64,000 nucleotides of DNA from an uncultured beta proteobacterium (GTDB lineage Bacteria; Pseudomonadota; Gammaproteobacteria; Burkholderiales; Burkholderiaceae_C), in NCBI GenBank assembly GCA_903927295.1, contig CAIYMN010000272.1, positions 1 through 64,000 on the forward strand, written 5' to 3'. The notes below the pieces were generated by a model. That model ran no database searches, was not told the origin of the DNA, and saw only the letters and a list, made by a program, of their open reading frames with translations. Positions 29,101 to 38,740 of the stretch are shown one piece after another (within the stretch, counting starts at the first letter, position 1; every line of letters starts with the position of its first letter). A program made the position numbers and the translations under genes.

Positions 29101-29811
29101 CTACTTCAACTGCACCGACCCCGATACCGTCACAAGCACCGACGTCTTGCCTGCCTCCACCGGCACGGGCGCATCGGCTGCCATGGGGCGTGCCTCCATT
29201 GCCAGCATGCGTGGGCGCGGCGACATAGTCTGGTCGTTGCTGTTGACATTGACTTCGCGCAGAGTGAAGCCGGTGAAACCAAAACTCCGGCTGATGTCCA
29301 TGGCCTTGACCTTGAAGCGTTCAATGGCCATGCTTTGCGCCTCGCTTTCCACCCTGGCCCGTTGCTCACGGCTGAGTCCAAGTGACATACCGCTCACGCT
29401 GAGCGTCTGTATTCGCCCTGCCGCGGCACCGAGACGTGCAAAATCACGCCCTTCCAGAATCAGTTCTGCCGACCCTTGCCAACCCGTTGTCTTGCCGTCT
29501 CGGCCATAACGCGGCGTCACGCTGAAGTTGCCGGTGCGCAATTCAAGCTGCCCCGACTGAACCACTTTGCGTGCCTCTGTCAGAGCTGTGTCGAGCGCCG
29601 TCTTGAGCTGGCTCTGCACCATGGCAGCGTCGCTGCCATCGCGCGTGGTACTCAGGACGATGGACAGCAAGTCCTGCTGCACTTCAACCAAGCCTGTGGC
29701 GGATAGTTGCACGACATTTTGTGCCACAGACTGTTGCGCCTGTTGCGCCATGCCGACAGCGGACGCCGCCACGATGGCGCATGCTGCACCGATTCTGATG
29801 AGCCTGTTCAT
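29101..29811 (-). CDS. SIMPL-domain (DUF541) periplasmic protein
   Basis: A 236-residue protein with a signal peptide (MNRLIRIGAACAIVAASAVGMAQ) and one SIMPL domain. This is shown by VVQLSATGLVEVQQDLLSIVLSTT, LRTGNFSVTPRY and the YxxxGxxxR-type VSGMSLGLSREQRARVESEAQ segment. SIMPL proteins occur in outer-membrane or stress contexts (for example E. coli YggE) with no settled biochemical role. It lies 38 nt after the small secreted gene upstream on the same strand. Confidence 0.85.
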   Translation of the reverse strand: MNRLIRIGAACAIVAASAVGMAQQAQQSVAQNVVQLSATGLVEVQQDLLSIVLSTTRDGSDAAMVQSQLKTALDTALTEARKVVQSGQLELRTGNFSVTPRYGRDGKTTGWQGSAELILEGRDFARLGAAAGRIQTLSVSGMSLGLSREQRARVESEAQSMAIERFKVKAMDISRSFGFTGFTLREVNVNSNDQTMSPRPRMLAMEARPMAADAPVPVEAGKTSVLVTVSGSVQLK

Positions 29812-29849
29812 AGCAACTCCTTTAGGACAAGCGCTGATCGCGCCAGCGC

Positions 29850-30107
29850 TCAGGGACGCTGCTGGCGCAGTTGCTGGCGCAAGTCGGCACGCTCCTGAGC
29901 GGATAAATGTCGAAGCGGCGGTGTGTCTGATGGCCGGGGACTGTTCGTCAAGTCCTGCGAGCGCTGAGCCTTCAGGGTCTGCCGCAATTCCGTGCGACGT
30001 TGCTCGGCCGCGCCGCGCGACGCAGGCGCTTGCGGCTCACGCCCCTGTTGCGCCCAGGCGCTGCTCAGGATGAGCGGGAACAGCAATGCAAATTGAAGAG
30101 GCTTCAT
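29850..30107 (-). CDS. Small secreted protein, Gln/Arg-rich
   Basis: An 85-residue protein with a likely signal peptide (MKPLQFALLFPLILSSAWAQ, cleavage after AWA) and a mature part rich in Arg, Gln and Ser, ending SAQERADLRQQLRQQRP. It contains two similar RxELRQxL segments. The ATG at 30107 is chosen because the signal peptide begins there. No known family is recognised. It is divergent from the OmpR/EnvZ-type pair, so it may share that regulation. Confidence 0.65.
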   Translation of the reverse strand: MKPLQFALLFPLILSSAWAQQGREPQAPASRGAAEQRRTELRQTLKAQRSQDLTNSPRPSDTPPLRHLSAQERADLRQQLRQQRP

Positions 30108-30179
30108 GGTATCAAACTGACACCCGATGGGCGCCACTGGCCACATTGTTCAACCATTGGCCTGTGCTCAGGCGCAAGA

Positions 30180-30257
30180 TTTGTAACAGGTTGTCAATAT
30201 CGGCCCGATTTCGTGAATTTCGTTGTTACAAACCTGCAAAATTGCTCTTGTTACAAA
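30180..30257. promoter_or_regulatory. Three TTTGTAACA-type boxes upstream of the OmpR-like gene
   Basis: The 9-mer TTTGTAACA occurs at 30180-30188 and its exact reverse complement TGTTACAAA at 30224-30232 and 30249-30257, the last two 25 bp apart. They lie in the 165-bp divergent gap before the response-regulator gene. OmpR-family sites are often built from such GTAACA half-sites, so autoregulation by the adjacent regulator is proposed. Confidence 0.5.
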
Positions 30258-30272
30258 TTCACCGGTACCGCC

Positions 30273-31004
30273 ATGAGCCAAACATCTACCCGAAACAACA
30301 AGATCCTGGTTGTCGACGACGACGCGCGTATCCGCGATTTGCTGCGACGCTACCTGACGCAGGAAGGCTTTGATGTCGTGCTGGCGGAGGACGGCAAGTC
30401 GCTGACACGCATCCTGCTGCGCGAAACCGTGGACCTGATTGTGCTGGACCTGATGATGCCCGGCGAAGACGGACTGTCGGTTTGCCGGCGTTTGCGCGCC
30501 GCCAACGACCGCACACCCATCATCATGCTGACTGCCAAGGGTGAGGATGTGGACCGGATTGTCGGTCTGGAAGTTGGCGCCGACGACTACCTGGGCAAAC
30601 CCTTCAACCCGCGCGAACTGCTGGCGCGTATTCATGCGGTGCTGCGGCGTCGCCCGAAGCTCGAAGCGCCAGGTTCACCTTCCAGCGAAAACGAGGTCGT
30701 CAATTTTGGTCCGTTTTCCTTTGATCTGGGAGCGCGCACGCTCAAACGCGGGGATGAGGATCTGCCGCTGACCACGGGTGAATTCGCCATGCTCAAGACG
30801 CTGGTGCGTCATCCGCGCCAACCCCTGTCGCGTGAAAAACTGGCACAACTCGCTCGCGGCCGCGAATTTGAACCTTTTGACCGCAGTCTGGATGTGCAGG
30901 TGTCACGCCTGCGCAAGCTGGTCGAAATCGATGCCACCAGTCCCCGCTACATTCAAACCGTCTGGGGCGTAGGCTACGTGTTTGTCCCTGACGGCGCGGC
31001 GTGA
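30273..31004 (+). CDS. ompR: OmpR-family response regulator
   Basis: A 243-residue regulator with a receiver domain (acidic pocket VDDDAR, phospho-acceptor Asp59 in VLDLMMPGEDG, Lys109 in GKPFNPREL) and a winged-helix DNA-binding domain ending YIQTVWGVGYVFVPDG. Strong similarity in RPKLEAPG-linker length and helix sequence points to the OmpR class paired with EnvZ. The ATG at 30273 follows three repeated boxes that could be its own operator. The kinase gene overlaps by 4 nt. Confidence 0.88.
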   Translation: MSQTSTRNNKILVVDDDARIRDLLRRYLTQEGFDVVLAEDGKSLTRILLRETVDLIVLDLMMPGEDGLSVCRRLRAANDRTPIIMLTAKGEDVDRIVGLEVGADDYLGKPFNPRELLARIHAVLRRRPKLEAPGSPSSENEVVNFGPFSFDLGARTLKRGDEDLPLTTGEFAMLKTLVRHPRQPLSREKLAQLARGREFEPFDRSLDVQVSRLRKLVEIDATSPRYIQTVWGVGYVFVPDGAA

Positions 31005-32341
31005 GTCGCTTGCGCTCGCCGTGGCGCCTGAGCCTCTTCTGGCGCACCTTTTTTTTGCTGGCACTGCTGCTGATCGGCAGCATACTGGCCTGGCTGCAAA
31101 CACTGCGCTCGCTTGAGTTTGAGCCGCGGGCCATTCAGACGGCCCAGCAGATCGCCTCGCTCGTGAATTTGAGCCGCGCGGCGCTCATTCACGCGGACGC
31201 GATAGCCCGGGTTTCCCTCATCAAGACGATGACAGAGCAGGAAAGCGTGCGCATCGTGCCGCGCGAGCCTGGCGACCGTTTTGAGCCGTTCGAAAGCGAC
31301 GCACTGAGTGAGCGCATTGCGCTCGAGCTCAACATACGGCTGGGAACCGGCACCGAACTGGCCAACAGCGTCAATGGCGAAGAAGGTTTGTGGGTTGGCT
31401 TCACCATCGATGGGGACAACTACTGGATGCGAACGAACCGTGACCGTTTCAACCGCACGGCCGGGCGAACCTGGGTCGTCTGGCTGATCACGGCCGCGGC
31501 GCTCTCGCTGGCGGGTGCGGCCTTGATTGCACGACTGATCAACCGGCCACTGAAGCAACTATCGTTCGCTGCCAGCCGCGTTCGCGAGGGTGACTTTGAC
31601 GCCAGCACATTGGACGAGTCGGTAGCCACGAGCGAGATTCGCGCCGTCAACATTGGATTTAACCGCATGAGCCAGCAACTGGCCAAGATCGAGCAGGACC
31701 GGGCCATCATGCTCGCGGGCATTTCGCACGACCTGCGCACACCCCTGGCACGCCTGCGCCTGGAAACCGAACTCAGCGTCGTCGATGAAGAGGCGCGGGC
31801 AAATATGGCTTCGGACATATCGCAACTCGACGCCATCATCGGCAAGTTTCTGGACTACGCGCGGCCGGACAAGGCACAGCTGAGCACCGTGGCCCTGGCA
31901 GGGGTGCTTGATGCCGGTCTTTTCGGCTACCGCAACCGGACCGACATGCGCGTCAATCTCGATCTGGAGAAGGGGCTATTGGTACTTGCCGACGGCGTCG
32001 AACTCGGCCGAGTGATCAGCAACCTTCTGGAAAATGCCAGTCGCTACGGCAAGTCGGTTGATACCGGCGTGGCGGTGCTCGACATCGCCGCCAAGGCCCG
32101 CGACAACTGGGTGTTGCTGAGGGTACGTGATCACGGCATCGGCGTTGCCGATGCACAGCTGGGCAACCTGACCAAGCCCTTCTATCGAGGCGAAGCTGCA
32201 CGCACGGCGGCCAATGGTGCCGGGCTGGGTCTGGCCATTGTGGAGAAGATCATCCTGCGCATGGGCGGTACGTTTGTCCTGAGCAACTCGTCAACCGGCG
32301 GTCTGGTCGCCAACATCAAACTACGACGCGCCAGTCCATAG
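31001..32341 (+). CDS. envZ: EnvZ-like sensor histidine kinase
   Basis: A 446-residue inner-membrane kinase with a GTG start inside the regulator stop codon. Membrane segments lie at about residues 13-33 and 158-178 with a periplasmic loop of about 120 residues between them. They are followed by HAMP, a HisKA with His243 in GISHDLRTPLARLR, and an HATPase with NLLENASRYG and GAGLGLAIV. It presumably phosphorylates the adjacent OmpR-like regulator in response to osmotic or envelope conditions. Confidence 0.9.
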   Translation: MSRLRSPWRLSLFWRTFFLLALLLIGSILAWLQTLRSLEFEPRAIQTAQQIASLVNLSRAALIHADAIARVSLIKTMTEQESVRIVPREPGDRFEPFESDALSERIALELNIRLGTGTELANSVNGEEGLWVGFTIDGDNYWMRTNRDRFNRTAGRTWVVWLITAAALSLAGAALIARLINRPLKQLSFAASRVREGDFDASTLDESVATSEIRAVNIGFNRMSQQLAKIEQDRAIMLAGISHDLRTPLARLRLETELSVVDEEARANMASDISQLDAIIGKFLDYARPDKAQLSTVALAGVLDAGLFGYRNRTDMRVNLDLEKGLLVLADGVELGRVISNLLENASRYGKSVDTGVAVLDIAAKARDNWVLLRVRDHGIGVADAQLGNLTKPFYRGEAARTAANGAGLGLAIVEKIILRMGGTFVLSNSSTGGLVANIKLRRASP

Positions 32342-32346
32342 TCGAT

Positions 32347-32412
32347 GTCATTGCGAAGGCCGAAGGCCTGTGGCAATCCATGCGTGGACTGCCGCGCTGC
32401 GCTCGCAGTGAC
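32347..32412. repeat. Interspersed repeat, type A, copy 1
   Basis: A 66-bp element bounded by GTCATTGCGA and CGCTCGCAGTGAC, forming a long imperfect inverted repeat, with the core CAATCCATGCGTGGACTGCCGCGC. It matches a second copy at 56448-56515. It fills the gap between two convergent genes and could fold into a bidirectional terminator-like hairpin. Confidence 0.8.
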
Positions 32413-32415
32413 GGA

Positions 32416-34800
32416 TCAGCTCTTCTTCTTGGCCGCCTTGGTACCGCCAGCGCGCGGTGGCAAACCGGTGTGCTGGCTCAGGATGCGGCCCTTGACGGGC
32501 GTTGCAGCCGGCAAGGCAGTGGTCGTTGAATTCTTGCGCCGCGCGCTGCTGTAACTGCCATCGGTCAGAGGTTGAAACGTCGGAATCAGGTGTTGCTTGC
32601 CGTTGCCAATCAGGTCGGCGCGACCCATCGCCTTGAGCGCCTCGCGCAGCAAGGGCCAGTTGTTCGGATCGTGGTAGCGCAGGAATGCCTTGTGCAGGCG
32701 CCGGCGCCTGTCGCCACGCACGATGTCAACCGTTGCACTGTCACGCGTCACTTTGCGCAGGGGGTTGCGACTGCTGTGGTACATGGCGGTGGCGCTGGCC
32801 ATCGGTGAGGGGTAAAAGGTCTGCACCTGATCGGCACGAAAGCCGTTCTTCTTCAGCCAAAGCGCCAGTCTCAGCATGTCTTCATCGCTGGTACCCGGAT
32901 GCGCTGCAATGAAATACGGAACCAGAAACTGCTTCTTGCCGGCCTCCAGCGAATACTTGTCAAACAGGCTCTTGAACTTGTCGTACGACCCGATGCCGGG
33001 TTTCATCATCAGCGCCAAGGGAGACTGCTCCGTGTGCTCGGGCGCAATCTTCAGATAACCGCCCACGTGGTGTGTCACCAGTTCCTTGACGTACTCCGGG
33101 CTTTGCACTGCCAGGTCATAGCGCAGACCCGAGCCAATCAGAATTTTCTTGATGCCTTTGAGTGCGCGCGCGCGCCGGTACATGTGGATCAGCGACGCGT
33201 GATCGGTTCCCAGATTCTGGCAAATACCGGGGTAGACGCAGCTCGGCTTGCGGCACGCTGCTTCGATCTCGGGGTTCTTGCAACCCAGTCGGTACATATT
33301 GGCGGTGGGGCCGCCGAGGTCCGATATGGTTCCGGTAAAGCCTTTCACCTTGTCGCGGATCTCTTCGATCTCGCGAATCACGGAGTCTTCCGACCGGCTC
33401 TGGATGATGCGCCCTTCGTGCTCGGTAATGGAGCAGAAGGTGCACCCACCAAAGCAGCCGCGCATGATGTTGACACTAAAGCGGATCATCTCCCAGGCCG
33501 GTATTTTGGTGACGCCGTCATGGCTACCCTGCCCGTCGGCATAAGCGGGGTGCGGGCTGCGTGCATAGGGCAGATCAAAGACCAGGTCCATCTCAACCGT
33601 GCTCAGCGGAATCGGCGGCGGCGTGATCCAGACATCGCGTGCAGTCGTGCCACTGCCGTGCGCCTGCACCAGAGCCCGTGCATTTCCGGGATTGGTTTCC
33701 AGATGCAGGATGCGGTTGGCATGCGCGTACAGCACGGCGTCACTCCTGACCTGCTCGTAGCTTGGCAGCCGGATCACCGAACGATCGCGAGGTGGCACTT
33801 TGACACTGCCCTTGCCGTAAAGCGCAGGATTGGGGACAAAAACCAGCGGCTGACTGAAGTCTTTGCGGGCCGCCAAACTGTCATTGCGGGCTTGACCCGC
33901 AATCCAGGTCCCCGGCGGCATGGATCCCGGGTCAAGTCCGGGATGACTACTCTGCTGCGCCTCTTCCTTCACGCACGACGCGCCCTGCTGCGCCGCCTGC
34001 TCACTGGTCGTCTGGTAAGGGCTGACGTGGCTCTCGACTCGGCCCGGTTCGTCCACGCTGGTCGAATCAATCTCGAACCAGCCCTGGCGTGACGCGTCGT
34101 CCGCTCGACGCACAAAGGCTGTGCCCCGCACATCGGTGATATTCTGAACCGGTTCGTGCGTCGCCAGCCGGTGCGCAATCTCGACGATGGCGCGCTCGGC
34201 GTTGCCGTAGAGCAGCAGGTCGCACTTGGCGTCGACCACAATCGAACGCCGCACCTTGTCCGACCAGTAGTCGTAATGCGCGATGCGCCGCAGCGAGCCC
34301 TCGATGCCACCGAGCACCAGAGGTACGTCCTTGAACGCTTCGCGACAACGCTGGCTGTAGACAATGGCCGCGCGGTCGGGCCGCTTGCCACCCACGTCAC
34401 CCGGCGTGTAGGCATCGTCGCTGCGAATCTTGCGGTCTGCCGTGTAGCGGTTGATCATGGAGTCCATGTTGCCCGCCGTCACGCCCCAAAACAGATTGGG
34501 CTTACCCAGCACCTTGAAGGGTTCGGCGCTTTGCCAGTCCGGCTGCGCAATGATGCCGACCCGAAAACCCTGCGCTTCAAGCATGCGCCCAATCACTGCC
34601 ATGCCGAAACTCGGGTGGTCCACATAAGCGTCACCCGTGACCAGAACAATATCGCAGCTGTCCCATCCCAGCTGGTCCATCTCGGCGCGGCTCATCGGCA
34701 GAAACCTGGCAGCACCAAAGCGCGCGGCCCAGTACTTGCGGTAGCTGTTCAGGGGTTTGGCGCTGCGCGGGAATGAGGAAACATCAAGGACAGGGATCAT
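32416..34800 (-). CDS. ygiQ: YgiQ-family radical SAM protein
   Basis: A 794-residue radical SAM protein with an N-terminal UPF0313 domain (residues 1-260) and the iron-sulfur motif [17 protein letters not shown] (CX3CX2C) near residue 450. HTSD-like [11 protein letters not shown] and [13 protein letters not shown] blocks follow. Function is unknown. Between residues about 250 and 310 is an extra low-similarity stretch that includes SHPGLDPGS and IAGQARND, the translation of an interspersed repeat (33880-33947), so the protein is longer than usual. The frame remains open, so the gene is probably intact. Confidence 0.9.
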   Translation of the reverse strand: MIPVLDVSSFPRSAKPLNSYRKYWAARFGAARFLPMSRAEMDQLGWDSCDIVLVTGDAYVDHPSFGMAVIGRMLEAQGFRVGIIAQPDWQSAEPFKVLGKPNLFWGVTAGNMDSMINRYTADRKIRSDDAYTPGDVGGKRPDRAAIVYSQRCREAFKDVPLVLGGIEGSLRRIAHYDYWSDKVRRSIVVDAKCDLLLYGNAERAIVEIAHRLATHEPVQNITDVRGTAFVRRADDASRQGWFEIDSTSVDEPGRVESHVSPYQTTSEQAAQQGASCVKEEAQQSSHPGLDPGSMPPGTWIAGQARNDSLAARKDFSQPLVFVPNPALYGKGSVKVPPRDRSVIRLPSYEQVRSDAVLYAHANRILHLETNPGNARALVQAHGSGTTARDVWITPPPIPLSTVEMDLVFDLPYARSPHPAYADGQGSHDGVTKIPAWEMIRFSVNIMRGCFGGCTFCSITEHEGRIIQSRSEDSVIREIEEIRDKVKGFTGTISDLGGPTANMYRLGCKNPEIEAACRKPSCVYPGICQNLGTDHASLIHMYRRARALKGIKKILIGSGLRYDLAVQSPEYVKELVTHHVGGYLKIAPEHTEQSPLALMMKPGIGSYDKFKSLFDKYSLEAGKKQFLVPYFIAAHPGTSDEDMLRLALWLKKNGFRADQVQTFYPSPMASATAMYHSSRNPLRKVTRDSATVDIVRGDRRRRLHKAFLRYHDPNNWPLLREALKAMGRADLIGNGKQHLIPTFQPLTDGSYSSARRKNSTTTALPAATPVKGRILSQHTGLPPRAGGTKAAKKKS
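33880..33947. repeat. Interspersed repeat, type B, inside ygiQ
   Basis: A 68-bp element with two short palindromes, TGCGGGCTTGACCCGCA and CCCGGGTCAAGTCCGGG, bounded by GTCATTGC and GGATGAC. The same design appears at 57774-57862. Here it lies inside the ygiQ coding region and is read in frame without a stop. Confidence 0.85.
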
Positions 34801-34851
34801 CGAACACTAACGGTGGCAAGGCCAAGAGTGTACGCATTTGCCTGGCGCCCC

Positions 34852-37800
34852 TCACCGTTGTGCGGCAATGGCCTCAAATTCTTCGATGGGTGCGGGTCGC
34901 CCGTACAGATACCCCTGCTGAGCGTGACAGCCCAACTCCACGAGAAAGTCGCGCTGCGCCAGCGTCTCCACACCCTCGGCGATGACTTCAAGACCCAGGC
35001 TGTTGCCCAGCACAATGACCATCTTCGCAATGGCGGCGTCGTCACGGTCGAGGAGGATGTTGCGCACAAAGCCCTGGTCGATCTTGAGTTGATCCAGAGG
35101 CATCCGCTTCAGGTAGAACAGCGATGAGTAGCCGGTACCAAAGTCGTCCAGCGAGAAAAGCACGCCTTTGGCTTTGAGTGCTGCCATCTTGGCGATGACG
35201 TCCTCAACATTGACAACGATCACACTCTCTGTCAGCTCCAGTTTGAGGAGATCGGCCCGGGCGCCCGTGCGCGCCAGCGTGCCCAGCACCTCCTCAACAA
35301 AGTCGGCTTGACGAAACTGGCGCGCGCTTACATTCACCGCCACGGTCAGATGCGCCATTGCAGGCCGCCGCGCCCAGGCAGCCAGCTGAGCACAGGCTGC
35401 CTCCAGCACCCAGTGTCCCAGTGGCAAAATCAATCCGGTCTTCTCGGCCACCGGAATGAACTCGGAAGGCGACACCAGACCGCGTACGGGATCGAGCCAT
35501 CGGACCAGCGCCTCCGCACCCGTAATCTCTTGTCCGTCCTTGACCTGCGGTTGGAAGTGCAGAATGAATTCATTTTTCTGCAGGGCCTGACGCAGACCCG
35601 CTTCCATGGCAACACGTGCCGCCACCTCGATCTGCATCCCGGGGTCAAAGAAGCGCATGGTGTTGCGACCCGCAGCCTTGGCCTGGTACATGGCAAGATC
35701 CGCACGCATCAGGGGCTCATCGACGCCCTCGGGCACTTGCCCAAACAAGGTGATTCCAATGCTGGGGGTGCTGAACAGCGCCGAGCGCTCCAGCTGATAG
35801 GACTGGTTCAGCACGGCGAGTATCTTCCCGGCGACGCTTTCCGCCTGCAGCGCTGCGTCGAATGCATCGTCCTTCAGGTTTTCAAGCACAACGACAAATT
35901 CATCACCACCGAGTCTGGCAACGGTGTCGCCTTCGCGCACACAGGTTGCCAGGCGGCTGGCTACCTGTTGCAGCAGCAGGTCACCCTGGTGATGTCCAAG
36001 CGTGTCGTTCAGGGTTTTGAAGTCGTCCAGGTCAACCAGCAACAACGCACACAGGTGACCGTGGCGCGCGCTGGCAGCGATCGCCTGGTGCATGCGGTCC
36101 AGCAGCAACCGCCGATTGGGCAGACCGGTCAGGGAATCGCTGAATGCCAGGGTTTCGATCTTCTGTTCAGCCGCCTTGCGATCACTGATGTCACGCGTGA
36201 CCGAAAAGACGCACTGAATCCCGTCAAGGGTCATCAACTGCGCCGACATGAGGCCTGTGATGACCGCACCATCTTTTTTAACAAATTCGGCTTCAAAGCC
36301 GACACAAAAACCATCACGGGCCAGCAGGCGTGCAGAGGCCTGACGGTCTTCATCGTTGCGCCAGACATGAAGGTCCTGCGATCTTTTTCCAAGAACTTCG
36401 GCGCGCGTCCAACCCAGCAGCCGGCAAAATCCATCATTGACATCCACTAGCACACCCTCTTCCAGGCCCATGATGGCGAACGCGTCCGCGCTGGTTTGAA
36501 ATGCCGTCCGGTACCGCTCTTCGCTCGCGCCCAAGGCTTTCTGTGCCCGCTCACGCTGCTCCAACTCCGACTGCACCCGGAGAAAGAGTCGCGCATTCTC
36601 TTCGGCGGAAGCGATATGCAGCGCCAGTGCTTCAAGCAATTTCAGATGGTCTTCGGTGAAGGCGTCGCATCGACAACTCATCACCTGCATGACGCCGGTC
36701 ACCCTGCCAGCGACTTTGAGCGGTACCAGCAGTGCAGAGCGCACGACATCATCGTCAGTCTCGACTGCCGGGACGACTCGGTGCGTCTGGCCATCGACCA
36801 GATAGCTGGATTGCGTCATTTTCAGTCGCGCCTGATAGTCATGCACCAGCAACGGTTGACCACTGCGAATGACAACGCTCTGCGTGCCCCGGCCTTCTTC
36901 TTCGAGTGCAATGGGTGGAAATGTGCTGACATCCAGCTGCTGCTTGTCCATCACATAGGCACTGCAGGTGATCAGCCTGGTGGCAGGATCGAACGCTGAT
37001 ATCGAAAAGCTGTCGCTCGCGCAAATGTCTGCCATGAAGTCGTTGATGGTCAGGTAAATTTCGCGGAGATCAAGTGTTCGGTTCAAACGTTGACTGGCTT
37101 GACTGAGCAGCAGCAGATCCCTGCGCTGTTGGAAGACCAGTTGCTCCGAGCGTTTGCGCTCGCTGATGTCGGTATGCGCGATGACAGCACCCCTGCCTGC
37201 GACATCTTGCAAGGGTGTCACGATCATGCTGAACCAACGTTGCCGCTGTTCCCAATGGCACGGGTATTCCAGGGAGAACTTGGGCAGGCGACCATCGAGC
37301 ACCGCCCGAATCCCGTCGCCGGCCTCAAATGCATCCGATGTTCCACCGACACCATGGGTCTTGCATGCCGCGAGGTAGTTGGCTCCCACTTCGAGTTTCG
37401 CCATCGCCGTGTCCGGCTCCATGCAGTTGGTCGTGGCAAAGATGTGCCAGGGCTCATTGACGGCCAGAATGATGCCCTCATGGTCAAGCACAGCAATTTC
37501 TGCGTCTACCGAATCAAGGATGCTGCGAGCGAAGGCTTCGCTTTCCTGCAACAAGTCTTCACGTCGCAGATTGATTTGCTGCAAACGATTGAAGCCATGG
37601 ATCATCTGGCCAATTTCGTCTTCCCGCTCGACTTGCAGCATGCCCGGTGGCTGGGCGAGGTCGGGCAAGGCATTCAAGGTCTTTGAAGCCGTCAGTACCT
37701 GTCTGAGTTGACGACGAAGGAGCCAGGACGTCATTGCCCAGACGATGAAGCCGGCCAGAACTGACAGAAATACTGCAGCCTGAAACATCCGCACTTGCAT

Positions 37801-38664
37801 CTTGTGAATCGGTTGAAACGCTTCTTCGATCGGCAGTGCTGCGATGACCAACCAGTTAGCAGACGGAACAAGTCTGCTTGCACTCAAGCTCTCGACGCCA
37901 CTTGAACCCGTTACAACACCATAGCCCTCGTAGCCCTGCATCACCTTGTCGAGAAACCGATTGACACCCGGCGCGGGCAAAGCTTGCATGACCCGCTTCT
38001 TGTCGGTGGCAGTCACAAACAGTCGGTGCTCGCGTGCGATCAGGTAATAGCCGCCGCTGTGGCCGTAGCGACGGTTCACCACGTTGTCAAAGAAGCTGGG
38101 CTTACCCAGGTTGATGGTTCCGACCAGGACACCCGTGACCATGCCGCGAGCATCGCGCATCGGTACCGTCATGCTGAAGATCGGTGCCATCAGCTTCTTG
38201 CCCATGGCTGGGCGTCCATAAATCGACTTGCCTTGCTGCAGCGGCAACGCAACCGAATCACGATCGATGTAGTTGGTTCCGATGCGCCCGGCAGAAAGTG
38301 GCACATCGGCAATCGCTGTGCCCGTGAGGTCAGTGGCAAAGATGCCGCCATTGAACAGCAATTGCAGAAGTGGTCGCTGTTCAAGCAATGCTTGCAATCG
38401 TGCCCTGTCCCGCATGACAGCCGGTGTGATCTCGCCGGCAATGGTTTCCAGCGCCCGCATGCGATCAAGCAGTTCCTCGTCGAGATGTGCTGCTATGAGT
38501 GAGACCGAAAGGAACTGCTGCTCACCCAGTTCACGCTGCATGTCCTGACGCAGAAGAACACTGGCATAGTACGTCATTGACCAAAGACTGACGACAAAGA
38601 TCAGCACCGTGATCAGGGACATCCTGAACTTCAGCGAAATGGGTAACAGGCGTTGGAGCCTCAT
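34852..38664 (-). CDS. Multi-sensor diguanylate cyclase/phosphodiesterase (dCache-PAS-GAF-PAS-GGDEF-EAL)
   Basis: A 1270-residue membrane protein. Membrane segments near residues 13-35 and 290-312 flank a periplasmic Cache-like sensor. A HAMP-like linker, a PAS domain (about 375-500), a GAF domain (about 530-690) and a second PAS (about 700-820) follow. Then come GGDEF with intact GGDEF (residue about 919) and EAL with EALVRW and DDFGTGYSSL. Both catalytic signatures are intact, so it could make and break cyclic di-GMP. It starts 76 nt after the last gas vesicle gene on the same strand, which suggests shared transcription or at least a functional tie to buoyancy. Confidence 0.92.
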   Translation of the reverse strand: MRLQRLLPISLKFRMSLITVLIFVVSLWSMTYYASVLLRQDMQRELGEQQFLSVSLIAAHLDEELLDRMRALETIAGEITPAVMRDRARLQALLEQRPLLQLLFNGGIFATDLTGTAIADVPLSAGRIGTNYIDRDSVALPLQQGKSIYGRPAMGKKLMAPIFSMTVPMRDARGMVTGVLVGTINLGKPSFFDNVVNRRYGHSGGYYLIAREHRLFVTATDKKRVMQALPAPGVNRFLDKVMQGYEGYGVVTGSSGVESLSASRLVPSANWLVIAALPIEEAFQPIHKMQVRMFQAAVFLSVLAGFIVWAMTSWLLRRQLRQVLTASKTLNALPDLAQPPGMLQVEREDEIGQMIHGFNRLQQINLRREDLLQESEAFARSILDSVDAEIAVLDHEGIILAVNEPWHIFATTNCMEPDTAMAKLEVGANYLAACKTHGVGGTSDAFEAGDGIRAVLDGRLPKFSLEYPCHWEQRQRWFSMIVTPLQDVAGRGAVIAHTDISERKRSEQLVFQQRRDLLLLSQASQRLNRTLDLREIYLTINDFMADICASDSFSISAFDPATRLITCSAYVMDKQQLDVSTFPPIALEEEGRGTQSVVIRSGQPLLVHDYQARLKMTQSSYLVDGQTHRVVPAVETDDDVVRSALLVPLKVAGRVTGVMQVMSCRCDAFTEDHLKLLEALALHIASAEENARLFLRVQSELEQRERAQKALGASEERYRTAFQTSADAFAIMGLEEGVLVDVNDGFCRLLGWTRAEVLGKRSQDLHVWRNDEDRQASARLLARDGFCVGFEAEFVKKDGAVITGLMSAQLMTLDGIQCVFSVTRDISDRKAAEQKIETLAFSDSLTGLPNRRLLLDRMHQAIAASARHGHLCALLLVDLDDFKTLNDTLGHHQGDLLLQQVASRLATCVREGDTVARLGGDEFVVVLENLKDDAFDAALQAESVAGKILAVLNQSYQLERSALFSTPSIGITLFGQVPEGVDEPLMRADLAMYQAKAAGRNTMRFFDPGMQIEVAARVAMEAGLRQALQKNEFILHFQPQVKDGQEITGAEALVRWLDPVRGLVSPSEFIPVAEKTGLILPLGHWVLEAACAQLAAWARRPAMAHLTVAVNVSARQFRQADFVEEVLGTLARTGARADLLKLELTESVIVVNVEDVIAKMAALKAKGVLFSLDDFGTGYSSLFYLKRMPLDQLKIDQGFVRNILLDRDDAAIAKMVIVLGNSLGLEVIAEGVETLAQRDFLVELGCHAQQGYLYGRPAPIEEFEAIAAQR

Positions 38665-38705
38665 TCAATACTCTTATGGAGTTGGCTCTGTTGCCTGTCA
38701 GCATG

Positions 38706-38730
38706 GCGCCACTGCACAGGCTGGTGGCGC
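38706..38730. other. Inverted repeat between gvpJ-type gene and GGDEF-EAL gene
   Basis: Arms GCGCCAC (38706-38712) and GTGGCGC (38724-38730) enclose an 11-nt loop. No T-run follows on the minus strand, so it is a weak candidate for a terminator and could instead be an mRNA-stabilising or attenuating hairpin at the end of the gas vesicle operon. Confidence 0.4.
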
Positions 38731-38740
38731 TCGCCCTAGG

